DNA of 64,000 bases from Acinetobacter guillouiae CIP 63.46 (GTDB lineage: Bacteria > Pseudomonadota > Gammaproteobacteria > Pseudomonadales > Moraxellaceae). Position numbers and translations under genes: made by a program. Positions 8,993-19,383 of this stretch are shown here, one piece after another. The stretch's first letter is position 1; every line of letters begins with the position of its first letter. The notes under the pieces were generated by a model. It had not been told where the DNA came from. It saw only the letters and a list, made by a program, of their open reading frames with translations, and ran no database searches. Where the stretch lies: contig NZ_KB849283.1 in NCBI RefSeq assembly GCF_000368145.1, positions 124,001 to 188,000 of the forward strand, written 5' to 3'.

Positions 8993-9997
8993 ATGATGTA
9001 TTCACTTGCTCGCCCTTTGTTGTTTTCTTTAGCACCAGAGCGTGCACATGAACTCACATTATCCATGCTTAAATCTGCCCATAAAATGGGGGCGATTCGT
9101 CAAACTGTAGCTGCCAAACCAGTCACTTGCATGGGAATTGAGTTTCCAAATCCAGTTGGTTTAGCAGCGGGACTGGATAAAAATGGCGCTTATATCGATG
9201 CCTTAGCGGGTTTAGGATTTGGTTTTATTGAAATTGGAACCATTACGCCTAAGCCACAAGAGGGCAATCCCAAGCCACGCCTTTTCCGTATTCCTCAAGC
9301 CAAAGCAATTATTAACCGTATGGGGTTTAATAATGATGGTGTGGATCAATTGGTTGAGAATGTTAAAGCCGCAAAATTTAAAGGCATTCTTGGTATCAAT
9401 ATTGGTAAAAATGCCACAACACCAGTTGAAGATGCAGTTTCTGATTATTTAGTTTGTCTTGAAAAAGTTTATAACTACGCATCTTATATTACTGTTAATA
9501 TCTCATCTCCAAATACCAAGAATTTACGTTCTTTACAAAGTGGTCATGCGCTCACTGAACTTTTGGAAACACTCAAAAAACGTCAGTTAGAGTTGGCAGA
9601 AGAATTGCAACACTATGTTCCTTTAGTGTTGAAAGTTGCACCAGATCTAGAAGCTTCAGATATCGAATTTATTGCATCACAATTGTTGCAGTTTAAAATT
9701 GATGGATTGATTGTGACCAATACAACATTATCCCGTGAGGGTGTTGAAGGTTTGCCATTTGGTGATGAAGCGGGTGGTTTGTCAGGTGCGCCCGTATTTG
9801 AAAAGAGCACGGCATGTTTGGCGGCTTTTTCAAAAATTTTACAAGGTAAAATTCCTTTGATTGGTGTTGGTGGAATTTTATCTGGTGAACAAGCTGTTGC
9901 AAAACAACAAGCCGGTGCAAGCTTAGTCCAAATTTATAGTGGTATGATCTATACAGGTCCTACACTCATTAAAGACTGTGTTGACGCTATGATTTAA
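8993..9997 (+). CDS. pyrD: Dihydroorotate dehydrogenase (quinone), class 2
   Basis: PyrD oxidises dihydroorotate to orotate in pyrimidine synthesis and passes electrons to membrane quinone. The hydrophobic amphipathic N terminus ([20 protein letters not shown]) is the class 2 membrane-association helix. FMN and substrate motifs are present: [34 protein letters not shown] (about residue 168), TNTT and GGLSGAP. At 334 residues the length is normal. Two adjacent ATGs (8993, 8996) could be used. It is followed after three bases by cvpA. Confidence 0.97.
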   Translation: MMYSLARPLLFSLAPERAHELTLSMLKSAHKMGAIRQTVAAKPVTCMGIEFPNPVGLAAGLDKNGAYIDALAGLGFGFIEIGTITPKPQEGNPKPRLFRIPQAKAIINRMGFNNDGVDQLVENVKAAKFKGILGINIGKNATTPVEDAVSDYLVCLEKVYNYASYITVNISSPNTKNLRSLQSGHALTELLETLKKRQLELAEELQHYVPLVLKVAPDLEASDIEFIASQLLQFKIDGLIVTNTTLSREGVEGLPFGDEAGGLSGAPVFEKSTACLAAFSKILQGKIPLIGVGGILSGEQAVAKQQAGASLVQIYSGMIYTGPTLIKDCVDAMI

Positions 9998-10000
9998 AAT

Positions 10001-10594
10001 ATGAATACCTTAGACATTATTATTCTGATTCTATTGCTCATTGGAGGGCTAAACGGTTTGCGACAAGGATTCGTGAAAGCCTTTGCGAACTTGATAGGAT
10101 GGATTTTTGCACTGATTGTCGGTGCTAAATATGCCAATATCATCGCACCTTCAATGTCTGCACTCAGTCAGGATCCTGTGGTGCAGAAAATTGCTGCATT
10201 TGCTTTTATTGTCTTGGTCATTATTGTTTTAACATGGATTGTCACCGCCTTACTCAATCAGATTTTAAAAACTTTAAAACTCGGGCCGTTAAATCGTTTA
10301 GCTGGAAGTGCTTTAGGGACCTTGAAAGGTTTGTTCATCGTCCTCATTACTATGCAAGGTTTGGGACCGTGGGTTGAAAGTTCTCCAACGTGGAAACAAT
10401 CCAAATTCATTCAGACGCTGTTACCATTTGCACCTTTGGCATCTGAAATCTCTAAAGATGCTGCAAATGAAGCATTACATCATATACATTCAGAAGATCG
10501 TTCCGATGATACTTCTGTAACTAAGGCTGATCGATCATCGGATACTCAAAGCGATGAAAAATCAGCACATTCGACAAAGAATCCGTTTTATTAG
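10001..10594 (+). CDS. cvpA: CvpA family membrane protein
   Basis: CvpA is an inner-membrane protein named for colicin V production; its true function is uncertain. The 197-residue product starts MNTLDIIILILLLIGGLNGLRQG, the typical first helix, and has four predicted membrane segments up to about residue 125, then a hydrophilic Ser/Asp-rich tail (SEDRSDDTSVTKADRSSDTQ). It lies directly upstream of purF, the classic cvpA-purF arrangement, with 24 bases between them, and is close behind pyrD. Confidence 0.92.
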   Translation: MNTLDIIILILLLIGGLNGLRQGFVKAFANLIGWIFALIVGAKYANIIAPSMSALSQDPVVQKIAAFAFIVLVIIVLTWIVTALLNQILKTLKLGPLNRLAGSALGTLKGLFIVLITMQGLGPWVESSPTWKQSKFIQTLLPFAPLASEISKDAANEALHHIHSEDRSDDTSVTKADRSSDTQSDEKSAHSTKNPFY

Positions 10595-10618
10595 TCCTAG
10601 CTGGTCTGCGAGGTAGTT

Positions 10619-12163
10619 ATGTGTGGAGTCGTTGGTATAGCAGGTAAAGCACCTGTAAACCAAATGTTATTTGATGCGTTGACGATGTTACAACATCGTG
10701 GGCAAGATGCGGCTGGGATTGTGACTTGTCATAATGGACGTCTTTTTCTAAGAAAAGATAATGGTATGGTACGTGATGTATTTCATACTCGCCACATGCG
10801 CGCATTACTCGGTAACTATGGTATTGGTCACGTGCGTTATCCAACTGCTGGTTCTTCAAGTAGTGCAGAAGCGCAGCCTTTCTATGTAAACTCACCTTAT
10901 GGGATTACATTGGCGCATAATGGTAACTTAACCAATGCGGCTGATATTCACGATGACTTATTCAAAACTGACTTACGTCATATGAATACGGACTCAGACT
11001 CAGAAGTATTGCTAAACGTTTTTGCTCATGAATTGCAAAAATGTGCATCATTAACGCCAATGCCTGAAGATATTTTTCATACAGTTAAACGTGTGCATGA
11101 GCGTTGTAAAGGTGCTTATGGTGTCGTTGCAATGATCACAGGGCATGGTATCGTAGGTTTTCGTGATCCCAATGGTATTCGTCCACTGATCTATGGTTCA
11201 CGTTTAACTGAAAATGGTGAAACAGAATATATTATCGCTTCTGAATCTGTTGCGATTACCGCGTTAGGTTTTAAAGTAGAACGTGATATTGAGCCTGGTG
11301 AAGCGATCTTTATCAATTCAAAAGGTGAGTTCTTTTCACAACAGTGTGCGGCAAATTCGCGTTACCGCCCATGTATTTTTGAATATGTCTATTTTGCGCG
11401 TCCTGATGCAACCATCGATGGTATTTCGGTATATAAAGCACGCTTGAAAATGGGTGAAACCCTTGCGAAGAAAATTCTTCGTGAATGGGGCGATATGCAT
11501 GACATCGACGTGGTGATTCCAATTCCAGATACGAGCCGTACTTCTGCTTTAGAATTGGCGAATATGTTGGGTGTGAAATTCCGTGAAGGTTTCATGAAAA
11601 ACCGTTATATCGGTCGTACCTTTATTATGCCGGGTCAGCAACAACGTACCAAATCTGTTCGTCAAAAGCTTAATCCTGTAGAGCTTGAGTTTAAAGGCAA
11701 GAACGTTTTGTTGGTTGATGATTCGATTGTACGTGGTACCACTTGTAATGAAATCATTCAAATGGCACGTGATGCGGGTGCGAAAAAAGTCTATTTTGCT
11801 TCTGCTGCACCAATGGTGAAATATCCAAATGTGTACGGTATTGATATGCCAGCAAAAGCAGAGTTGATTGCTTCACATCGTAGTGTTGAGGAAATTCAGG
11901 AGATCATTGGTGCTGATCGTTTAATCTTCCAAGACTTGGATGATTTAAAAGCAGCAGTAAGAACCAGTAAAGTACCTGTCATTCAAGATTTTGATTGTTC
12001 AGTATTCGACGGTGTTTATGTCACAGGCGATATTGATGAGCAATATTTAACTGATCTTGAGCAAAGTCGTAGTGATACTGCGAAAAAAGAAAAAGATGGT
12101 TATATTGATGTCAATATCGATGCAGCATCTGTGGATTTAAGCGGTATCAAAGAAGAAATGTAA
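10619..12163 (+). CDS. purF: Amidophosphoribosyltransferase
   Basis: PurF catalyses the first committed step of purine synthesis, transferring glutamine-derived ammonia to PRPP. The N-terminal Ntn glutaminase begins MCGVVGIAG, with the nucleophile Cys2 exposed after Met removal. The C-terminal phosphoribosyltransferase carries the PRPP motif [13 protein letters not shown] at about residues 363-375. The length of 514 residues is normal. The gene is the last of a probable pyrD-cvpA-purF run and is closed by a strong terminator. Confidence 0.98.
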   Translation: MCGVVGIAGKAPVNQMLFDALTMLQHRGQDAAGIVTCHNGRLFLRKDNGMVRDVFHTRHMRALLGNYGIGHVRYPTAGSSSSAEAQPFYVNSPYGITLAHNGNLTNAADIHDDLFKTDLRHMNTDSDSEVLLNVFAHELQKCASLTPMPEDIFHTVKRVHERCKGAYGVVAMITGHGIVGFRDPNGIRPLIYGSRLTENGETEYIIASESVAITALGFKVERDIEPGEAIFINSKGEFFSQQCAANSRYRPCIFEYVYFARPDATIDGISVYKARLKMGETLAKKILREWGDMHDIDVVIPIPDTSRTSALELANMLGVKFREGFMKNRYIGRTFIMPGQQQRTKSVRQKLNPVELEFKGKNVLLVDDSIVRGTTCNEIIQMARDAGAKKVYFASAAPMVKYPNVYGIDMPAKAELIASHRSVEEIQEIIGADRLIFQDLDDLKAAVRTSKVPVIQDFDCSVFDGVYVTGDIDEQYLTDLEQSRSDTAKKEKDGYIDVNIDAASVDLSGIKEEM

Positions 12164-12185
12164 GCAACTTTGATTTACTTTGAGA

Positions 12186-12210
12186 AAAAGCGGGAAGTTC
12201 CCGCTTTTTT
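12186..12210 (+). terminator. Rho-independent terminator after purF
   Basis: The stem AAGCGGGAA/TTCCCGCTT carries a tract of six T residues and lies just past the purF stop. It also lies inside the longest possible reading frame of the next gene, which argues for a later start of that gene. Confidence 0.9.
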
Positions 12211-12248
12211 CATTTATAGTATTTTGCAATGTAATGAGGAATTTTACA

Positions 12249-14141
12249 TTGAAAGATGTCAGTCATTATTTGATAAAAAACAAGAATATGTTGTGGTCTG
12301 CAAGTATTTGCTTACTTGCGGTCATTTTGACCATTTTTATTCTAAATACTGTTTTAGGATTGCTGGTTCACTATGTGGATCCAGATCAAGAGATCTGGTG
12401 GAATATCCTCAGTCCTTACTGTGTCGGTTTGATCATTGTCATCATTGGTTGGTCAATCGCATATGAATTTTATGTGTTCCGTACAGGTGGTCACTCACTT
12501 GCAAAGCAATTAAAAGCCCGTCGTTTAAGTCAAATTGAAAGCACTCCGGAAGAAAGTGTGGCCTTAAAACTCGCAGATAAATTTGCAGAGACTTTTGAGA
12601 TTGATGCACCTACATTATATGTATTGCCAGATGAAGTTGGGGTTAATGCTTTAACTGCTGGGTTTCATCCAAGAGATACGGTGATTATCTTGACTTGGGG
12701 CGCATTACAGAATCTGGATGAATTAGAACTTTATGGTTTATTAGGGCATGAGTTTAATCAAATTCTATCCGGTGAAGCACGAGAAAATACCCGACTTAAA
12801 ATTTTATATAGTGGTTTAATTACCTTTAGTCAGTTGGGAAGCAAAATCGCAAAGCAGGGCTTTAATCGTTATAACGCCAAGGGAAATCAGCATAAATTTG
12901 AAACCAGTTTTGTCGCAGTGGGTGGGGTAATTTGGCTACTCGGCAGTATGGGGGTTTTAATTAATCGTTTGATTAAATATTTCACTTTGGGTGGGCGTAC
13001 TTTTTATAACGATTATAAAACTAAAAAATTATTGCTCAATAATGCCAATGTACAAACCTTATTGCGTATCTATGTCCATCATGCAGGTTCTCAAATTCAT
13101 AGTGAGTTTTCTGAAGCCATTGCTCATATGTGTTTTGCCAATTCCTTAAGTCCGCAAAGTTGGTTAAATATCCATCCAAGTATTGAAGACCGTATTTATG
13201 AGTTAAATCCGACACTGTTACAGGATCTACAGCTGGAAAATTTAAAAAAATTACGTAGTCAGCCTTTATTTAGTTTGTTACGCCCTTTGGAAGAATCAAC
13301 AGGGGACGTTTATAACCCGTGGGTATCTCCACAGCCTTTACCTTTATTACGCTTATCCCCAATTAGTTTTGCCTTAAACGATGCAATTAAACCTTTAAAT
13401 CCAGAAGTACGCCGTCAAATTGAGCGTTCAGAATTGATTCAGCGTGCTATGCAAACGGCAACGGGTTCTCGTGAGGTAATGGTCGCCATCTTAATGATTC
13501 GACAGTATCGCGAGTTTATTCCGTCTGATGCGGAGGTAAGTCGTGCCATTATTGACTCACTTTTAAATTTAGATGGTCGGGTACATATTCAAATTTTCCA
13601 TGATGCCTGTGAAAACCTTGGTAATATGCCTGCGACCAGTGCACGTCAATTTGTCACCAAGCTTGCGAAAATTATTCAAGAAGATGGTGAGATTGGTTTG
13701 TTGGATGCATTGCTGATTGAGCGTGTAAAAGCTGAATTGCATTTGTTGCCGATGCATACACCGTCATCCTTGGAAACGGTGAAGCCGCAAATTGTGCGCT
13801 TGATTGATGCCTTGCTGCATGTACAGCAAATTAACAGTGCCAATCAGCTTGATGTCCGTTATGAGATTTTAGAACGGGTTTTGTCTAAGGATGAGTTAGA
13901 ACTGTTTGAAGAAATCTCAGATGAACCTATTGATTTGGGTGAAATCTTAAATGATATTGCAGGGTTATTATTACGTGATCGCCTGAGTATTTTGGGTGTG
14001 GCTGAAATTTGTTTGTGGAATGATCGAATTATTACCCAAGATGAATTAGATGTACTGCAATTGCTGTATTGGCGACTTGGCTTTGCCACAGATGATATCG
14101 TAGATCAAATGCAGAAAAAGAACAGTGTGATGATTATTTAA
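12249..14141 (+). CDS. Membrane protein of the M48-TerB type with a degenerate protease site
   Basis: This protein of about 630 residues has two N-terminal membrane segments, a peptidase-M48-like domain and a C-terminal TerB-like helical region (QEDGEIGLLDALLIERV). The position expected to read GHEFSH in the family reads GHEFNQ here (codon CAA for the second zinc ligand), and the later region around GGRTFYNDYKTKK lacks the usual third-ligand Glu, while the family's downstream HPxxExRI survives as HPSIEDRI. It is therefore probably a pseudoprotease. Start choice: TTG at 12249 is preceded by TGAGGA at eight bases; the upstream ATG at 12234 and TTG at 12180 have no site and the latter is within the purF terminator. 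Confidence 0.82.
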   Translation: MKDVSHYLIKNKNMLWSASICLLAVILTIFILNTVLGLLVHYVDPDQEIWWNILSPYCVGLIIVIIGWSIAYEFYVFRTGGHSLAKQLKARRLSQIESTPEESVALKLADKFAETFEIDAPTLYVLPDEVGVNALTAGFHPRDTVIILTWGALQNLDELELYGLLGHEFNQILSGEARENTRLKILYSGLITFSQLGSKIAKQGFNRYNAKGNQHKFETSFVAVGGVIWLLGSMGVLINRLIKYFTLGGRTFYNDYKTKKLLLNNANVQTLLRIYVHHAGSQIHSEFSEAIAHMCFANSLSPQSWLNIHPSIEDRIYELNPTLLQDLQLENLKKLRSQPLFSLLRPLEESTGDVYNPWVSPQPLPLLRLSPISFALNDAIKPLNPEVRRQIERSELIQRAMQTATGSREVMVAILMIRQYREFIPSDAEVSRAIIDSLLNLDGRVHIQIFHDACENLGNMPATSARQFVTKLAKIIQEDGEIGLLDALLIERVKAELHLLPMHTPSSLETVKPQIVRLIDALLHVQQINSANQLDVRYEILERVLSKDELELFEEISDEPIDLGEILNDIAGLLLRDRLSILGVAEICLWNDRIITQDELDVLQLLYWRLGFATDDIVDQMQKKNSVMII

Positions 14142-14209
14142 CAAGGGTAAAGTGAGTCGTAGAAAAAGTAATCATAGCAATGATAATAAAAAGAATTAGC
14201 TGGGAAGTG

Positions 14210-14239
14210 CTAACACCACTTGATCTCAAGTGGTGTTAG
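14210..14239. repeat. Perfect 12-bp inverted repeat between convergent genes
   Basis: Arms 14210-14221 and 14228-14239 (CTAACACCACTT and its complement) flank a six-base loop. It lies between the M48-like gene and bioB. Neither strand has a T-run after the stem, so it is an imperfect terminator or a 3'-end protecting hairpin. Confidence 0.65.
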
Positions 14240-14252
14240 AAAAAACGCTAAA

Positions 14253-15242
14253 TTAACTCGCCATCGCATCTACAGAAAGCTCAGCCACGGTTGGCTTGGC
14301 TTTTTCTGCTTTTAGACCTAGCTTATTAAACAATTGTTTGTCTTTGCCTTCACCAGCATTTGGTGTGGTTAATAATTTTTCACCACTAAATAGCGAGTTT
14401 GCACCGGCCATAAAGGCTAAAGCTTGATCTGAGTCTGTGAGAGATTCACGTCCAGCAGAAAGACGGATATAGCTGTGTGGCATAATAATACGCGCAACCG
14501 CAATCGTACGAATCCATTCTGTGACATCAAGTTTTTCAACATCTGCAAGAGGCGTGCCTTCAATTGGAACAAGCATATTGATAGGTACAGATTCAGGATG
14601 AACAGGCAGGGTTGCTAATTCATGTAATAAACCAATACGATCATTACGATTTTCACCCAATCCAACAATACCGCCACTACAGACTTTCATCCCCGCATTA
14701 CGGACATGATCCAAGGTGTCTAAGCGATCATCAAAAGTACGGGTGCTGATGATATGTGAATAGTATTCACGCGATGTATCTAAGTTATGATTGTAATAAT
14801 CTAGGCCTGCTGCATGTAAACGTTCAGCTTGTGATTGGTTAAGCATACCCAGTGTCATACAGGTTTCTAAACCTAATGCTTTAACTTCGCGCACCATTTC
14901 GAGGACATAAGGCATATCACGCTCATGTGGGTTTCGCCATGCTGCACCCATACAAAAACGTGAAGAACCTGATTCAATGGCTTCTTTTGCTTCACTGATC
15001 ACTTTATCAACTGCAATACGTTTTTCAGCTTCTAATTTTGAATCATAGCGTGCAGATTGCGAACAATATTTGCAATCTTCAGGACACTTACCAGTTTTAA
15101 TTGAAAGTAAAGTACTGACTTGAATGGTATTGGCATCAAAGTGTTCACGATGAGTTTGCTGTGCTTTGAAAACTAAGTCTAAAAAAGGCTGTTCATATAA
15201 AGCTTGAATTTCTTCACGAGCCCAGTCATTACGTACTGTCAT
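14253..15242 (-). CDS. bioB: Biotin synthase
   Basis: BioB is a radical-SAM enzyme that inserts sulfur into dethiobiotin. The radical-SAM cluster motif C-x3-C-x2-C is seen as CPEDCKYC at residues 53-60, followed by the conserved [12 protein letters not shown] segment ([14 protein letters not shown]) and [13 protein letters not shown]. The length of 329 residues is normal, with a short Lys/Ala tail. The gene stands apart from other bio genes. A Fur-box-like palindrome lies 14 bases upstream of the start codon, which is notable for an iron-sulfur enzyme. Confidence 0.97.
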   Translation of the reverse strand: MTVRNDWAREEIQALYEQPFLDLVFKAQQTHREHFDANTIQVSTLLSIKTGKCPEDCKYCSQSARYDSKLEAEKRIAVDKVISEAKEAIESGSSRFCMGAAWRNPHERDMPYVLEMVREVKALGLETCMTLGMLNQSQAERLHAAGLDYYNHNLDTSREYYSHIISTRTFDDRLDTLDHVRNAGMKVCSGGIVGLGENRNDRIGLLHELATLPVHPESVPINMLVPIEGTPLADVEKLDVTEWIRTIAVARIIMPHSYIRLSAGRESLTDSDQALAFMAGANSLFSGEKLLTTPNAGEGKDKQLFNKLGLKAEKAKPTVAELSVDAMAS

Positions 15243-15255
15243 TAATTAAATCCAT

Positions 15256-15268
15256 GATAATCATTATC
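15256..15268. promoter_or_regulatory. Fur-box-like palindrome upstream of bioB
   Basis: The perfect palindrome GATAATCATTATC is identical to the last 13 bases of the classical 19-base Fur box and lies 14 bases before the bioB start codon. The preceding six bases match the consensus only partly. Binding by Fur is an inference. Confidence 0.45.
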
Positions 15269-15532
15269 TATCCCTGTATATAATACATAATTCATGCCAA
15301 TTCCATAGGGCAAAAAAGTCCAAATACGATGGTATCTTACGATTAAAAAGATCAAGAGTATAGAAAACTAAAATTATAAATATAGTTGCAAAGTTAACCA
15401 CATTCCTTGTGATTTACTCACAAAATTTTAACTTTAATTTTTATTAACTTCAGTGTATTGGTGATTAAAATATTCAAAAATTACGAACTTTGCAACGATC
15501 TGAAAATTATCACTCGGCACAATTTAAGGGCA

Positions 15533-16642
15533 TCAATGGGCTGAAATTTGGTGTTGTTTAGCGTTTTGCTCGGTAATTGCCCAATCAATATGGACTTGCA
15601 CAACTTCATCATGTAAGGCTCTATTTTGGGTCAATGCTGCAATAATTTGAGCTGAATACGGTGCATTACCTAAGCCAATTGCAATATTGCGCATAAAACT
15701 TTGAAAGCCTGTACGTCGGATGGGGCTACCTTCAGTACAATTGAGGAAGGTTTGTTCATCCCATTGCCATAAATCCAATAAGTTAATATGGTCTAAGCTA
15801 TGACGTGGGTTAAAGTCTTCAATCGAAGCTTTTTTGGCAAAACTGTTCCAAGGACAAATCAGTTGACAGTCATCACAGCCAAAAACACGGTTACCAATAC
15901 CACGTCTTAACTCTTCAGGAATGATTCCTTTATATTCGATGGTTAAATAGGCGATACATCTGCGCGCATCCAGCATATACGGCTCAACAATCGCCTGAGT
16001 TGGGCAAATATCGATACAGGCTGAGCATGAACCACAATGATGCGTTGCTGGTTCATCAAAGGGCAAATCAAGTGAAGTAAATAATTCACCTAAAACAAAA
16101 AAAGAACCCGATTTTTTATGAATCAATAAAGTATGTTTACCAGTCCATCCCATACCCGCACTTTCTGCCAATGATTTTTCAAATACCGGCGCTGAGTCGG
16201 CAAAGGGACGGGATTCAAACGGACCAACTTTTTCTTTAATGAGGGTTGCCAAGGTTTTTAGCCGACCACGCATGATTTTATGATAGTCACGTCCACGTGC
16301 ATAACGGGCAATAATTGCTGCATTGGGCTCATCTGGTACATAACGCGGTTTTGGTGTTTCCACCAAATAATTCATTCGTACACAGATGATACTTTTTGTG
16401 CCTGGAATCAGTAGTGTTGGATCCGCTCTTTTTTCTAAATTTTCTTCTAAAAACTTCATATCGCCATGGTATCCGCGTTTTAAATATTCTTTAAATCGTG
16501 GTAATTCAGCTTGAGCATCAGGACGAGCAATGACACAATCAGCAAAGCCCAGTTGCAAAGCCTGTTGTTTGATCCAAGATTTTAGTTCTTGAAGATCAAG
16601 CTGTTGCAAGGGAATGGATTGCGAAGTTAAAGTTGCCGACAT
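15533..16642 (-). CDS. queG: Epoxyqueuosine reductase
   Basis: QueG performs the last step of queuosine synthesis, reducing epoxyqueuosine in tRNA, using cobalamin and two [4Fe-4S] clusters. The Cys motifs are intact: HCGSCSACIDICPTQAI (about residues 197-213) and CDDCQLICPWN (about 252-262). The N-terminal half has the KSIICVRMNYL and AIIARYARGRDYHKIMRGR segments of the family. The length of 369 residues is typical. It is divergent from nnr with about 40 bases between them, an arrangement often seen around queG. Confidence 0.96.
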   Translation of the reverse strand: MSATLTSQSIPLQQLDLQELKSWIKQQALQLGFADCVIARPDAQAELPRFKEYLKRGYHGDMKFLEENLEKRADPTLLIPGTKSIICVRMNYLVETPKPRYVPDEPNAAIIARYARGRDYHKIMRGRLKTLATLIKEKVGPFESRPFADSAPVFEKSLAESAGMGWTGKHTLLIHKKSGSFFVLGELFTSLDLPFDEPATHHCGSCSACIDICPTQAIVEPYMLDARRCIAYLTIEYKGIIPEELRRGIGNRVFGCDDCQLICPWNSFAKKASIEDFNPRHSLDHINLLDLWQWDEQTFLNCTEGSPIRRTGFQSFMRNIAIGLGNAPYSAQIIAALTQNRALHDEVVQVHIDWAITEQNAKQHQISAH

Positions 16643-16685
16643 AATGAATCAATGCGCTATAAAATAGTGAGAAGAAAAGGACAGA

Positions 16686-18176
16686 ATGATGCATCAGCAA
16701 GTTTATCACAGCCGTGAAATACAAGCATGGGAAGCGCGTTGGTTTGCTCAGCAAAATAGCGTTTTTGGTTTAATGCAACAGGTGGCTTGGTCGATTGCGC
16801 AACGCTTAAATATTTTGTTTCAACAAGCTTCTCCCCAAATTACCACTGTTGCGCTGTGGTGCGGTGCAGGAAATAACGCAGGTGATGGCTATTGTGTTGC
16901 CCATTATTTGCATCAATACGGTTATCAAGTCGAAATATTTGCAACTGAAGCAGGGCATTCTCAGCAGTTAAAGGCGGCAATTGAGTTAGTACAGAAAGAT
17001 AAAATCAAAATCCACCCACATTTTAATATCCAAAAGCGCTTTGATTGTCATATTGATGCACTGTTTGGTATTGGTTTAAACCGTGATTTGGATGATGCAT
17101 TGCAAGCAATTATTCAACACTATAATGCTCAATCAGGTTTAAAAGTAGCGATTGATATTCCAAGTGGTTTAAATGCTAATACAGGACAACCATTACCTCT
17201 GGCGGTAAAAGCAGATCAAACATTGACTGTTTTAGGTCTTAAAGCGGGCTTGTTTACAGGACAAGGTCGAGAATATGCGGGTCAAATTGAGCTCATTTCA
17301 ATTGTTCCTATAGACCCACAATTAAAAGCGGTCGCACAGTTGTCACCCACCCAGATTCAATTACCACAACGCCAAGCGTTCGGTCATAAAGGCAGTTATG
17401 GGCATGTTTTGGTGGTCGGTGGGCATGCAGAGATGGGCGGTGCAGTCATGTTAGCTGCTGAATCTGCATTTAGTGCGGGTGCTGGAAAAGTCACGATTGT
17501 ATGTCATGCCAAACATCACACTGCAATTCTGGCACGCTCTCCTAACATCATGCTGAGAGATATCAACGCTTTAACTGATGTGGATATTCAAAATTTATTA
17601 AGCCATGTGGATGCTGTCAGTTTTGGAATGGGTTTAGGGCGTGATGCTTGGGCGAAACAACAATTTTCAAAATGGTTTTCACCCATTCATTTAACCCCAC
17701 AGCTGCAAGTGGTTTTAGATGCTGATGCTTTGTGGTTTTTAGCTGAACAAGCTGTTCAACTCAATCAACGAACTTACCTGACGCCTCATCCAGGTGAGGC
17801 TGCTAAATTATTAAATTGCTCAGTGGCAGAGATTGAAAATGATCGTATTGCTGCGATTCAAAAACTTCAGCAAAAATATTCAGGACAATGGGTACTTAAA
17901 GGTTCTGGAAGTTTGATTTTAGAAAAGCATCTATGGATCTGTACTGCGGGGAATGCAGGCATGGGCACTGGTGGGATGGGAGATGTTCTTGCAGGAATGA
18001 TTGCCAGTTTAAAAGCACAATTTGATGAAAATATTCACTTACATGAAATTGTCACCTTACATGCTTTGGCAGGTGATAGGCTCGCAAAAAACGGTATGCG
18101 TGGTTTACAGGCCCAGCAAATGCGTGATGCTGTGTATTATGTGGTCAATCTTTCATTGTCAGGAGTGAGTATGTGA
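16686..18176 (+). CDS. nnr: Bifunctional NAD(P)HX epimerase / ADP-dependent dehydratase
   Basis: The fused enzyme repairs hydrated NADH and NADPH. The N-terminal epimerase domain (about 1-210) has the CGAGNNAGDGY motif (near residues 58-69). The C-terminal ribokinase-like dehydratase (about 225-490) has HKGSYGHVLVVGG, TPHPGE and NAGMGTGGMGDVLAGM (about 422-437). The length of 496 residues is normal for the fused form. Two tandem ATGs are possible at 16686 and 16689. The stop overlaps the next start (TGATG), so acylphosphatase is translationally coupled. Confidence 0.95.
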   Translation: MMHQQVYHSREIQAWEARWFAQQNSVFGLMQQVAWSIAQRLNILFQQASPQITTVALWCGAGNNAGDGYCVAHYLHQYGYQVEIFATEAGHSQQLKAAIELVQKDKIKIHPHFNIQKRFDCHIDALFGIGLNRDLDDALQAIIQHYNAQSGLKVAIDIPSGLNANTGQPLPLAVKADQTLTVLGLKAGLFTGQGREYAGQIELISIVPIDPQLKAVAQLSPTQIQLPQRQAFGHKGSYGHVLVVGGHAEMGGAVMLAAESAFSAGAGKVTIVCHAKHHTAILARSPNIMLRDINALTDVDIQNLLSHVDAVSFGMGLGRDAWAKQQFSKWFSPIHLTPQLQVVLDADALWFLAEQAVQLNQRTYLTPHPGEAAKLLNCSVAEIENDRIAAIQKLQQKYSGQWVLKGSGSLILEKHLWICTAGNAGMGTGGMGDVLAGMIASLKAQFDENIHLHEIVTLHALAGDRLAKNGMRGLQAQQMRDAVYYVVNLSLSGVSM

Positions 18177-18448
18177 TGAAAGCGGTAAAATTGTTAATTC
18201 GTGGTAAAGTTCAAGCTGTAGGCTATCGTCGTTGGTTTGAAAAAGAAGCCTTACAATTGAATTTAAAAGGCTATGTGAAAAATCTAACTACAGGCGAGGT
18301 TGAAGCTGTTGTGGTCGGAGATGAACAAGCGATTTTAAGTTTGATTCGTCATTGCTATGTTGGGCCTTTACGTGCTGATGTTACTAGTATTGAACAACAA
18401 AACCTGAATCATGATTTAGACTATACTGATTTTAAGATGATCCGTTAA
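18176..18448 (+). CDS. Acylphosphatase
   Basis: This enzyme hydrolyses carboxyl phosphates. From the ATG at 18176 the product has 90 residues, with the catalytic Arg18 in GKVQAVGYRRW and Asn36 in GYVKNLTTGEVEAV, both conserved. A GTG at 18173 is an alternative start; AGGAG at 18161-18165 could serve either. The gene overlaps nnr by one base and is likely its operon partner. Confidence 0.92.
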   Translation: MKAVKLLIRGKVQAVGYRRWFEKEALQLNLKGYVKNLTTGEVEAVVVGDEQAILSLIRHCYVGPLRADVTSIEQQNLNHDLDYTDFKMIR

Positions 18449-18498
18449 AGAGATCATTTAGAATAGCAACCACATACTGATATAAATCAATATTATCT

Positions 18499-19383
18499 AT
18501 GATGATCAACAAAATTTTATTAAGCTGTATTTTGATGTGCGGTATTCATACTGAGCTTGTCGCACAACCAGTAGACGCTGTGACGAATAAGAATAAGATT
18601 GCTTTAAAAGATTTGGACTTTAAAACTGTGATGAAATCTTTTTATCAAAAACAGATCCAATATGTCAAAATCCCTCAATTAGATCAGAGCAATATACAGT
18701 ATGTCGGGATTAAAAATGCCGAATATACCCATGTCTTTGATCGTAATGATGCTGTGATTGTATTTAGTCCTGCGAGTGCTTATCAAAATGCTCAAAATGA
18801 GTTGCGCTATCTTATAAGTACAACAGAAGTTTCGATAGATAAAAATAATGAATTACTAAACTTTTGTGGTGTATGCGCAACATTTACTAAAATCTACCTA
18901 TTTAAGAAAAATGCTTTAGGTCAATTTGAGTTAGTGAGCCAGAGTCAGGATGAAAATAGTTGGATGAATGCAGATTTTAATTCTTTGCCTTATCCGACTG
19001 AAAATATAGTTAAAAATATTCGAAAAATTGGTCCGAGAATAAAAGGCTATGTTGAAGAACAAGCGTATAGTCGACAAGGCTATTCAACTAGCACGCTCTA
19101 TATCATCCCATTTGATGAAAACCCTGCAATGGTCAAATTGGAAGTTGCAGAAATTGGGAATGACAATGAAGTGATAGGAAGTGATAAAATCTACAATACA
19201 CAAGCTGATTATCGTTTTTTAAGCACTGAGCATGATGGTTTGTATGATATTGAAATTCACTATTCTGGTACGCAACAAATCTATGTTGGTGATATCGCTA
19301 AAATTGTGCCTATAAATGAAACCCATGTTTATCAGTATAATGAAAAACAGCAGAAGTATATTCGAGTGAAATTACATGATTGA
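18499..19383 (+). CDS. Uncharacterised secreted or periplasmic protein
   Basis: The 294-residue product begins with a signal-peptide-like segment (MMINKILLSCILMCGIHTELVAQ, cleaved after the Ala of VAQ), so it should be exported. The mature region is rich in beta-type strands and contains a close Cys pair in NFCGVCATF around residue 122. I do not recognise a domain. It overlaps the next gene by eight bases, so the two probably act together. It follows acylphosphatase by about 50 bases and may be on the same transcript. Confidence 0.72.
   Translation: MMINKILLSCILMCGIHTELVAQPVDAVTNKNKIALKDLDFKTVMKSFYQKQIQYVKIPQLDQSNIQYVGIKNAEYTHVFDRNDAVIVFSPASAYQNAQNELRYLISTTEVSIDKNNELLNFCGVCATFTKIYLFKKNALGQFELVSQSQDENSWMNADFNSLPYPTENIVKNIRKIGPRIKGYVEEQAYSRQGYSTSTLYIIPFDENPAMVKLEVAEIGNDNEVIGSDKIYNTQADYRFLSTEHDGLYDIEIHYSGTQQIYVGDIAKIVPINETHVYQYNEKQQKYIRVKLHD

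Noticed and set aside
12180-12248. Longer N terminus of the M48-like protein
   Set aside because: The extension contains the purF terminator and no ribosome site, whereas TTG at 12249 has a well placed TGAGGA.
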